Assembly: GCF_947496875.1 (NCBI RefSeq)
Contig: NZ_CANMEH010000005.1
Location: 1 to 64,000 of the forward strand
DNA: 64,000 bases
Direction of reading: 5' to 3'
Origin: an uncultured Paracoccus sp.
GTDB lineage: Bacteria; Pseudomonadota; Alphaproteobacteria; Rhodobacterales; Rhodobacteraceae
Shown here: in pieces, positions 48,582 to 55,711 of the stretch
Position numbering within the stretch: position 1 is the first letter of the stretch
Layout: every line of letters starts with the position of its first letter
Notes under the pieces: model-generated
Seen by the model: only the letters and a program-made list of their open reading frames with translations
Databases searched by the model: none
What the model was told of the DNA's origin: nothing
Position numbers and translations under genes: made by a program

Positions 48582-49063
48582 ATGCGGCCCGATCCGCGCC
48601 GGCTGATCGAGCACCTGGACCGTGCCCGGTCCGCCCGGCGCTGGGATCGGCTCACGACGCAGATCGGGTCGATGCCCCTGTCGCGGCTGCGCGGCGTGCT
48701 GAACGAGGCGCGGACGCTGCGGACCAGACTGACCGTGATCATCGCCGCGGGCGAGGCGCGGCTGGACTGGGGGCGGCCCGATGCCGCTCCGCCGGACCTG
48801 CCCGCCGGCACCGACTGGGGCTGGCGGCCCTTGTGCCTGACCTCCCGTATCAGCCCGGACGGCGTTGCCGCACCGGCCAGCGGCACGAGGCTGGGGTCCG
48901 AGGTCGCGGTCTGGCATGACTGCAGCCATCGGGCGCTGATCCTGCGCCAGATCCGGCGTGATCGGGCGGCAGATCGGCCGCCCTTTGCGCTGCAACTGGA
49001 AACACTGGGGTTCTCGGGTAGCTTCCTGTCGCTGGCATCGACCTGCCGCCCGGGGCCGTCTAG
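48582..49063 (+). pseudogene. DUF6478 gene, frameshifted and 3'-truncated
   Basis: The open part (MRPDPRRLIEHLDRARSARR onward) matches the Rhodobacterales DUF6478 family, with PLSRLRGVLNEARTLRTRL, AGTDWGWRP-like residues (PAGTDWGWRPL), EVAVWHDCSHRALILRQIR and LETLGFSGSFLSLA. After SLA the expected IDLPPGAV is present only in another frame (about 49039-49060), which then stops at TAG 49061. One base is missing near 49036 and the family's C-terminal third (about 80-100 residues) is absent. Its shifted stop shares the palindrome CTAG (49060-49063) with the convergent cinA-GNAT stop. Confidence 0.75.
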
Positions 49064-50523
49064 CCGCCGTCGGGCGGCGAAAAATACCGGTAGCCGCCGG
49101 CCTCGTCAAAGCCGAGAGCCCTGTAGAAACCGAGCCCCGCGTCATTCGCGCGCGTGACCGCAAGCGCGATCCGGCCTGCGCCGTGTTCGGCCGCAAAGAC
49201 GGCGGCGCGGCGCATCAGCCACCCTGCCACACCCATCCGGCGGAAATCCGGGTGCACGGCCATGGCATGGACCATGGCCACCGACCCGCACACCGCCACG
49301 AAACCCGCGCCGGCGGCGCGATCCCTGACCCGTCCCAGCAAGGCCGCCTTGGGGTGGACGACCCGCGCCATCGCCGCACGGCGGGCGGGGCCGATCCCCG
49401 CCTCGTCCCACAGCTCGCACTGGATCGCCAGCGGCGGCCAGATGGTAAAGGCGGTGACCGGCGGAATGGTCCGGTCGGTCAACAGCTTCACCGGCGCCTG
49501 CAGCAGGACGGTCGCATCCCTCGCCTGCCAGCCGCGGCCGATGAGCAAGTCGGACAGATCGAACTGGTGGTCGAAGGCAAGCACCAGCGGCGCGGCGCCC
49601 CAGCCATGCTGGACCGCGACGACTTGGTCGACGTCCTGGGCAGTCCAGTTTCCAACGGCACGGGCCGCGTTCAGCCGTCCGCCGCCGCCCTCGCCCCTAG
49701 CCACGCGGAACCCGCTTACAGTCCGGTATTCGGCGGCAGGCCAGGTCTGTTCGAAGGCACGGTCCAGGTCAGGATCGATCATCGCGCAGCCCAGCCTGCG
49801 GGTCAGCTCGGCCGCCGCCAATGCGACCTGATCCCCGTCCAGACCACGGACGACCAGATTGGTGCCGAAACCGTCGTCATGGCGGAACGGATAGCTGCCC
49901 AGCGACAACGTCGGAAAGTCCCGCGCCACCGCGGACAGGTCGTCGGCAACCTCCGACTCAGGGCGCCGCACCTCGATCGACCGGCTGACCGGTGGCCGGC
50001 CGATCGGCAGTCGGGGCACCAGCCAGTCGACCATCGCGCGAAACACCGACGGCACCCCGGCCATCACGTGGGTGCCCCCGATCGAGAATCCCGGTGCCGC
50101 CGAGACCGCGTTCTCGATCAGCGTGGCACCGATCGGAACCCGGGCCATGCGCAGGCGGCTGGGCGTGATCTCGACGCCCCTCGCGGCCCAACGCTCGGTC
50201 ATCAGGGCGCGGGCCTGGTCGTTGATTTCGAGCGCCACCCCGAACGCATCCGCCACCGCGTCGGCCGTGATGTCGTCATGGGTGGGCCCGATCCCGCCCG
50301 AGGTGAAGACCATGTCCCAGGCCCCGCCCAGGCTGCGGTCCAGCGCCTGAAGCGCCGCGACGATGGCGTCGTGATCGTCCGCGACGACCCGGATCTCGCG
50401 CAGGTCGATCCCCACCGAGGTCAGCACCCGGGCCAGGTGGTGCGAGTTGCTGTCCTGGGTGCGCCCCGACAGGATCTCGTCACCGATGACGAGGATGGCG
50501 GCGGTCGGATTGTCGGACTGCAT
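49060..50523 (-). CDS. CinA-type molybdopterin-binding domain fused to a GNAT acetyltransferase
   Basis: A 487-residue chain. Residues 1 to about 245 are a CinA/MoCF domain: AAILVIGDEILSGRTQDSNS, TSGGIGPTHDDITADAV, GGTHVMAGVPSVFRAM. From about residue 250 (MIDPDLDRAFEQTWPAAEY) a GNAT domain of a separate Rhodobacterales family begins, with ARGEGGGGRLNAA, AMAVHPDFRRMGVAGWLMRRA (acetyl-CoA-binding loop) and AGLGFYRALGFDEAGGYRYF. The two are usually adjacent genes. At the join the shifted frame would read a TGA overlapping ATG as ATGA, so one inserted or lost base could have fused them. ATG 50523 is fixed by GGGAGA upstream. Confidence 0.82.
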   Translation of the reverse strand: MQSDNPTAAILVIGDEILSGRTQDSNSHHLARVLTSVGIDLREIRVVADDHDAIVAALQALDRSLGGAWDMVFTSGGIGPTHDDITADAVADAFGVALEINDQARALMTERWAARGVEITPSRLRMARVPIGATLIENAVSAAPGFSIGGTHVMAGVPSVFRAMVDWLVPRLPIGRPPVSRSIEVRRPESEVADDLSAVARDFPTLSLGSYPFRHDDGFGTNLVVRGLDGDQVALAAAELTRRLGCAMIDPDLDRAFEQTWPAAEYRTVSGFRVARGEGGGGRLNAARAVGNWTAQDVDQVVAVQHGWGAAPLVLAFDHQFDLSDLLIGRGWQARDATVLLQAPVKLLTDRTIPPVTAFTIWPPLAIQCELWDEAGIGPARRAAMARVVHPKAALLGRVRDRAAGAGFVAVCGSVAMVHAMAVHPDFRRMGVAGWLMRRAAVFAAEHGAGRIALAVTRANDAGLGFYRALGFDEAGGYRYFSPPDGG

Positions 50524-50617
50524 GCGCGATCTCCCCAGAGGTGACGCCATAATGCCGCTGTGCGGGTCTGGAACAAGGGCCGGCCGGCGGCTATCTCACA
50601 TCAAACCGAAAGGACCC

Positions 50618-51427
50618 GCGATGAACGAAGTGCGCCAGACCCGCGAGAGCATCCGCATCCATGCGCCCGACGATTTCGCCGGCATGCATGTCGCCGGGCA
50701 GCTGGCCGCGACCATCCTGGACGAGGTCGGCCCGATGGTGCAGCCTGGCGTCACGACCGGCGCGCTGGACGATTTCATCCGTGCCCGGATCGAGGCCGCC
50801 GGTGCCACCAGTGCGACGATCGGTTATCGGGGCTATCAGCACGCCAGCTGCATCAGCGTGAACCACGTCGTGTGCCACGGCATTCCGGGCGACAAGCTGC
50901 TGACGAACGGCGACATCCTCAACATCGACGTGACCGTGATCGTCGACGGATGGTACGGCGACACCTCGCGGATGTACGTCGCGGGCACGCCCAGCGTGAA
51001 GGCGCGACGGCTGATCGAGGTCACCCACGACAGTCTGATGAAGGGGATCGAGGCGGTGCGTCCCGGGGCGACCTTTGGCGATATCGGCGCAGCGATCCAG
51101 CAGCATGCGGAAAGCCACCGGATGTCCGTGGTGCGCGATTTCTGCGGGCACGGTCTGGGCCGGGTGTTCCATGCGCCGCCCAACGTCCTGCATTACGGCA
51201 AGCCGCGCACCGGTGCCGTGCTGGAAGAAGGAATGTTCTTCACGATCGAGCCGATGATCAACCTGGGGCGGCCGGAAACCAAGGTGCTGCAGGACGAATG
51301 GACGGCAGTGACCCGCGACAAGTCCCTGTCCGCGCAGTTCGAGCACTCGATCGGCGTCACCGCGACCGGGGCAGAGATCTTCACGCTGTCCCCCGCAGGC
51401 ACCTTCTTCCCGCCGATCGCCACCTGA
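50618..51427 (+). CDS. map: Type I methionine aminopeptidase
   Basis: A 269-residue metallopeptidase that removes the initiator Met. All metal ligands are visible: the substrate His in NHVVCHGIPGD, Asp in NIDVTVIVDGWYGDTSRMY (two Asp), His in FCGHGLGRVFH, Glu in FFTIEPMINLG and Glu in AQFEHSIGVTATG. GAAAGGACC precedes ATG 50618. Divergent from the cinA fusion by 94 bp. Confidence 0.96.
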   Translation, partial: AMNEVRQTRESIRIHAPDDFAGMHVAGQLAATILDEVGPMVQPGVTTGALDDFIRARIEAAGATSATIGYRGYQHASCISVNHVVCHGIPGDKLLTNGDILNIDVTVIVDGWYGDTSRMYVAGTPSVKARRLIEVTHDSLMKGIEAVRPGATFGDIGAAIQQHAESHRMSVVRDFCGHGLGRVFHAPPNVLHYGKPRTGAVLEEGMFFTIEPMINLGRPETKVLQDEWTAVTRDKSLSAQFEHSIGVTATGAEIFTLSPAGTFFPPIAT

Positions 51428-51440
51428 TCGCGCAGGCGTC

Positions 51441-51602
51441 TCAGGTCCTGTCGCGGGCGATGCGGTCCAGCACCGCCTGGCGTTCCGAGTCGGTCATCGC
51501 CGACCATCCCGCGATTTCAGCCAGGCTGCGCCCGCAAGCCAGGCAGATCCGCGACTGCGGGTCGAGGCTGCAGATCTTCAGACACGGGCTCTCGACGGTC
51601 AT
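51441..51602 (-). CDS. DUF1289 small cysteine protein
   Basis: A 53-residue protein encoded in the gap between map and ruvX. It reads SPCLKICSLDPQSRICLACG followed by RSLAEIAGWSAMTDSERQ and ends in RIARDRT. The three to four Cys arranged CLKIC...CLAC and the GW-x(3)-TDSER segment define DUF1289, probably a small metal or Fe-S binding protein. It ends 13 bp after the map stop on the opposite strand and starts eight bases after ruvX ends, so it belongs to the ccmI-ruvX transcript. Function unknown. Confidence 0.88.
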   Translation of the reverse strand: MTVESPCLKICSLDPQSRICLACGRSLAEIAGWSAMTDSERQAVLDRIARDRT

Positions 51603-51610
51603 CGTGCCGC

Positions 51611-52084
51611 TCACGCTGCGCCCAGATGGCGCAGTCGGTCCAGCGCCCCCTGCAGGATGTAGCCGGCGGCAACCTGGTCGATGACTTGGGCCCTTCGGGC
51701 GCGCGACGTGTCGGCCTCCAGCAGCGCGCGCTCTGCGGCCATGGTCGACAGCCGTTCGTCCCAGAAGGTGATCGGCAGCGCGGTCAGGCGTTCCAGGTTG
51801 CGCGCAAAGGCGCGTGTCGACTGCGCCCGCGGCCCTTCGCTGCCATCCATGTTGCGGGGCAGGCCAAGCACCAGCCCCACGAGCCTGCGATCCGTGGCGA
51901 TGTCCAGCAGAGCCTGGGCATCGACCGTGAACTTGGTGCGGCGAATGACGGAAAGTGGCGTCGCGACCTGCCGCAGGCCGTCGCTGACGGCGACGCCGAT
52001 GGTCTTGGTCCCAAGGTCCAGACCGGCCACCGCGCCGGTCCGCGGCAGGACGGCTGCGAAATCCTGCATGTCCGCGCAGATCAT
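51611..52084 (-). CDS. ruvX: Holliday junction resolvase-like protein RuvX/YqgF
   Basis: A 157-residue RNase H-fold nuclease implicated in 16S rRNA 5'-end maturation. [17 protein letters not shown] has the catalytic Asp, [18 protein letters not shown] is the family strand and loop, and [18 protein letters not shown] supplies the second acidic residues, with [15 protein letters not shown] at the end. ATG 52084 overlaps the ccmI stop (ATGA); ATG 52069 would be five codons shorter. Confidence 0.95.
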   Translation of the reverse strand: MICADMQDFAAVLPRTGAVAGLDLGTKTIGVAVSDGLRQVATPLSVIRRTKFTVDAQALLDIATDRRLVGLVLGLPRNMDGSEGPRAQSTRAFARNLERLTALPITFWDERLSTMAAERALLEADTSRARRAQVIDQVAAGYILQGALDRLRHLGAA

Positions 52085-53718
52085 CGGACCGCGGCGTCCT
52101 CCGCCGCCCGTTCCAGCGCGGCCAGTTCCGCGGCGTCGTCGGCCAGTGCGGTTCGACCCTGGGCCAGCATCGCCCGGGCCTCGGCTGCGTCCCCCTGCAC
52201 CGACAGCGCGCGGACCAGGCGGCCCCATTCGGCGCCGCTGCCGCCCTGCGTGGTCAGCCGGTCGCGCAGGCCCTGCACCATGCCCGCGATCATCTGGTCA
52301 CGATCTTCGGCGGACATGTCGGAAGCTGCCGCGACCGCCTCGGCCGAGGGGGCGGGCAAGGCATCCGATCCGACCCGAGCGACGCTGCCGTCTGCGATGG
52401 CTGCACCGGATTGCGCCGGGGCAGCGGATCCGACCTCGCCCGACGTCGGGGCAGCCGCAGGCGCATCCCCCGGCTGCGCAGCAGGTTCACCCGTCAGGCC
52501 CGCCTGCTCGGCGCCGGTCGTGACGATCGCCAGCGCCTCGGGCCGGTCCGCGAACCGGGTCTGCGCCTCGGCCCAGATTTCCCGGGCGTGGTCGCTGTTG
52601 CCCACCACCACCAGCGCGCCGATCAGCCGCGCCCATTCCTCGGGTGTTCCGCCCTGGGTGGCCAGCCGCGTTTCCAGCCGGGTCACCATGTCTCCGATCA
52701 TCTGCTGGCGTTCGGCGGGCGTCAGGTTCTCGGCCGCGGCGATGGCGGCGGCATCCGGCTCCGGCATCGCCGCACCGCCACCCACCGCGCCCGGCGGCGT
52801 GTAGTCCGGCTGCCCGGCCAGCCATGCCAGGTCGACGATGGTGTTGCGGATCGGCGGGATCCAGGGCGCGGACTCGGGGCCCCTGGCCAGCAGGTCCGCC
52901 CAGATCGGGAAGGTCCGGTCCGGCCGTCCGTTCTGGGCGTAAAGCAGGCCCTGCATGAAGCGGGCCTGCGCATTCTGCGGGTCCAGCGCCAGCGCCTGGC
53001 GCAGCTGCGCCTCGGCCTCGGGCGTCACGACGCCGCCCGCCGCCTCGACCATCAGGGCGGCGAGGCGGGCGTATTCGTCGGCCGGGGCACGATCCCCCAG
53101 CGCCTCGACAAGCTTGGTCTGCGCCTCCTTGGCCGCGATCGCGTTGCCCAGGCGGGATTCGTGCTGGGCCAGCAGCGACAGCCCGGTCGGGTCCTGCGGG
53201 TTGCGTTCCACGGCGGCACGCAGCTGTTCGATCAGGCGGAGATATTCCGGATCGGGTTCGGGCATCGAGGGGGCGGGCGCGTCGCGTTCCGCCACCTCCT
53301 GGCTGGGCCGGCCTTGGTACAATTCGTCGGCCTCGGCTAGCCGGGCCTGCAAGGGGGTATCCGGCAGCCGGGGCGCTCCGAGTTCCAGCGCATAGAGCGC
53401 AGCGCCCCCGGCCAGCAGCACGGCCAGCAGTCCCAGTGCGGCCGCCGCCCCGGGCGCGCGTGCAGGGGCGGCGTGGGTTCCGGCCAAGGCCCGGTCGGCG
53501 TCCAGGACCTTGCGCCCGATCTCGGTCCGCAGCCGTTCGGCGTCCTCTTCCGACAGCACGCCGCGGGCGCGATCGCGGTCAACCTCGCGCAGCTGGTCGC
53601 GATAGACGCGAAGATCGTAGACGGCGGCAGGCTGGGCCACCCGATCCCGGCGCAGGAACGGCAGCGCGATCGCCAGCGCAACGACGGCCACCATGGCCAC
53701 CACGATGATCCAAAACAT
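52081..53718 (-). CDS. ccmI: Cytochrome c biogenesis protein CcmI
   Basis: A 545-residue protein of the system I cytochrome c pathway that holds apocytochrome c for the heme ligase. [21 protein letters not shown] is the first helix, [20 protein letters not shown] the conserved cytoplasmic loop, and [20 protein letters not shown] the second helix. The periplasmic part has TPR-like helices ([32 protein letters not shown]). The Ala/Pro-rich linker near residue 430 is lineage-specific. ATG 53718 gives an intact first helix. Its target cytochromes may include the membrane cytochrome c near 30 kb. Confidence 0.9.
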   Translation of the reverse strand: MFWIIVVAMVAVVALAIALPFLRRDRVAQPAAVYDLRVYRDQLREVDRDRARGVLSEEDAERLRTEIGRKVLDADRALAGTHAAPARAPGAAAALGLLAVLLAGGAALYALELGAPRLPDTPLQARLAEADELYQGRPSQEVAERDAPAPSMPEPDPEYLRLIEQLRAAVERNPQDPTGLSLLAQHESRLGNAIAAKEAQTKLVEALGDRAPADEYARLAALMVEAAGGVVTPEAEAQLRQALALDPQNAQARFMQGLLYAQNGRPDRTFPIWADLLARGPESAPWIPPIRNTIVDLAWLAGQPDYTPPGAVGGGAAMPEPDAAAIAAAENLTPAERQQMIGDMVTRLETRLATQGGTPEEWARLIGALVVVGNSDHAREIWAEAQTRFADRPEALAIVTTGAEQAGLTGEPAAQPGDAPAAAPTSGEVGSAAPAQSGAAIADGSVARVGSDALPAPSAEAVAAASDMSAEDRDQMIAGMVQGLRDRLTTQGGSGAEWGRLVRALSVQGDAAEARAMLAQGRTALADDAAELAALERAAEDAAVR

Positions 53719-53939
53719 CCGCGTCTCCCTGCAGTCCGGGGGGTAGATAGGGGGTTTGGCCGCAAGGGGAAAGGCTCGGGCGGCCAGCAATACGCTGCGG
53801 GGTGGGGCGCCGCCCTCACAGCAGGGCCGCGGCGACGGACTGCGACGCAGCGCCGCAGGGTGGCGGCGGACCGGCAGGGGCCCCCTTTCACCTGCCGTCG
53901 TCTCGTCGCACAATTGGGCCGAACAATAAACGGTCCGCC

Positions 53940-55229
53940 ATGCCTGCCAGCACATCTGCCGCCGCTCCGTCCGCCCGCAGATCCGGCCGCTATTCCGTCT
54001 TTGCCATCGCGCGCGAGGCGATGCGTCTGCACCGCGGGTGGGGACGCGCCTGGGCCAGTCCGGAACCGCGGTCGCGTTACAAGGTGGTCGTGATCGGGGC
54101 CGGCGGGCATGGCCTGGCGACGGCCTTCTACCTCGGCAGGAATTTCGGGATCACCGATGTGGCGGTGCTGGAAAAGGGCTGGCTGGGAGGCGGCAACACC
54201 GGCCGGAACACGACGATCATCCGCTCGAACTACCTGCAGGACCCGTCGGCGGCGATCTACGACAAGTCGCTGCAGCTCTACGAGACGCTGAGTCAGGACC
54301 TGAACTTCAACGTCATGTTCAGCCCGCGCGGCCTGATCATGCTGGCCCAGACCGAACACGAGGTCCGCGGCTACCGGCGAACCGCCAACGCCAACCATCT
54401 GCAGGGGGTGGCGACCCGCTGGATCGATCCCGCCGAGATCAAGCGGCTGGTGCCGATCATCAACATCGACGGGCCACGCTATCCGGTACTGGGCGGGCTG
54501 TTTCAGGAACGCGGCGGCACGGCGCGGCATGACGCGGTCGCCTGGGGCTATGCGCGGGCCTGCAGCGACATGGGCATGCACATCATCGAGAATTGTGCGG
54601 TGACCGGCGTCGACACCGCCGATGGCCGGGTCCGGGCGGTCGACACCAGCCGGGGGCGGATCGAATGCGACAAGCTGGCGATCGTCGTGGCGGGCCATTC
54701 CTCGGTCCTCGCCGGGATGGCCGGATTCCGCCTGCCGATCGAAAGCCTCACCCTCCAGGCGCTGGTCAGCGAGCCGATCAAGCCCTGCATGGACGTGGTG
54801 GTCATGGCCAACACCGTCCACGGCTACCTGTCGCAATCGGACAAGGGCGAAATGGTGATCGGCGGCGGCACCGACGGGTTCAACAACTACACCCAGCGCG
54901 GCAGCTGGCAGCACGTCGAGGAGACGGTCAGGTCGCTGATCGAGACGTTCCCGATGCTGAGCCGGCTGAAGATGTTGCGCCAGTGGGGCGGCATCGTGGA
55001 CATGACCGGCGACCGGTCCCCGATCCTGTCCACGACCCCGGTCGAGGGTGTCTTCGTCAATTGCGGCTGGGGAACCGGCGGGTTCAAGGCGATCCCCGGA
55101 TCGGGCTGGGCGATGGCCGATCTGGTCGCCAACGGCCGCCCCGGTCCGCTGGCCGCCGCGTTCGGGCTGAACCGCTTTGCCGAGGGGCGGTTCATCGATG
55201 AAAGCGTGGCAGCGGGGGTGGCGCATTGA
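53940..55229 (+). CDS. soxB: Sarcosine oxidase subunit beta
   Basis: A 429-residue flavoprotein of the heterotetrameric sarcosine oxidase. YKVVVIGAGGHGLATAFYLG is the FAD dinucleotide motif. GNTGRNTTIIRSNYLQDPS and GGTARHDAVAWGYARA (the His carries the covalent FMN in characterised enzymes) are signatures, and VNCGWGTGGFKAIPGSG closes it. It oxidises sarcosine to glycine, formaldehyde (passed to tetrahydrofolate) and peroxide together with SoxA, D and G. A 221-bp upstream gap holds the promoter; no clear operator was seen. First of the soxBDAG operon. Confidence 0.96.
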   Translation: MPASTSAAAPSARRSGRYSVFAIAREAMRLHRGWGRAWASPEPRSRYKVVVIGAGGHGLATAFYLGRNFGITDVAVLEKGWLGGGNTGRNTTIIRSNYLQDPSAAIYDKSLQLYETLSQDLNFNVMFSPRGLIMLAQTEHEVRGYRRTANANHLQGVATRWIDPAEIKRLVPIINIDGPRYPVLGGLFQERGGTARHDAVAWGYARACSDMGMHIIENCAVTGVDTADGRVRAVDTSRGRIECDKLAIVVAGHSSVLAGMAGFRLPIESLTLQALVSEPIKPCMDVVVMANTVHGYLSQSDKGEMVIGGGTDGFNNYTQRGSWQHVEETVRSLIETFPMLSRLKMLRQWGGIVDMTGDRSPILSTTPVEGVFVNCGWGTGGFKAIPGSGWAMADLVANGRPGPLAAAFGLNRFAEGRFIDESVAAGVAH

Positions 55230-55303
55230 TGCGGAATGGTCCCGACCGACAGGCGGGGGAGCCGCCGCTTGCACCCGGCGTTCTGCCGCTGTGCGAGGAC
55301 TGA
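55229..55303 (+). CDS. Possible 24-residue leader or coupling ORF between soxB and soxD
   Basis: ATG 55229 overlaps the soxB stop as TGATG. The frame MRNGPDRQAGEPPLAPGV ends in LPLCED and stops at 55303, three bases before the soxD start. It is Pro-rich with no recognisable domain. The tight fit at both ends is what translational coupling would produce, but so short a frame could be chance. Reported as a candidate only. Confidence 0.22.
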   Translation: MRNGPDRQAGEPPLAPGVLPLCED

Positions 55304-55306
55304 CCG

Positions 55307-55711
55307 ATGCTGACCTTGACCTGCCCCTATTGCCACGTCGCTGCCGAGGAAACCGAACTTGCGCCGGGGGGCGAGGCGCATCTGACGCGGCACGGCCCTG
55401 GATCGACTGATGAGGCGTTCGAGGCGTATCTGTTCGGACGCCGCAATCCCAAGGGGGTGCATTTCGAGCGCTGGCGCCACCTGTACGGCTGCGGCAGGTG
55501 GTTCCTGGCGGCCCGCGACACGATGACGCTGCAGGTGTTCGGCACCTACCCGGCGCAGTCCAAGTACCCGCCCCGCCACATCGTCGACGCGATCCGCGCT
55601 GCGCGTCCCGGCTGGGCGCCCGATTGGGACGAGACGTCCGGCGACAGCGCGCCCGGAGTCGGAAACGATCCGGCCCCGAATCCCACACCGACACGAGACA
55701 GCTTCGTATGA
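55307..55711 (+). CDS. soxD: Sarcosine oxidase subunit delta
   Basis: A 134-residue zinc subunit. LTCPYCHVAAEETEL gives two zinc Cys, then LFGRRNPKGVHFERWRHLYGCGRWFLAARDT the conserved core with further His/Cys ligands. The C-terminal 25 residues after SDAP-like RPGWAPDWDE are variable and Pro-rich. It stabilises the alpha-beta-delta-gamma complex. Its stop overlaps soxA (ATGA). Confidence 0.95.
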   Translation: MLTLTCPYCHVAAEETELAPGGEAHLTRHGPGSTDEAFEAYLFGRRNPKGVHFERWRHLYGCGRWFLAARDTMTLQVFGTYPAQSKYPPRHIVDAIRAARPGWAPDWDETSGDSAPGVGNDPAPNPTPTRDSFV

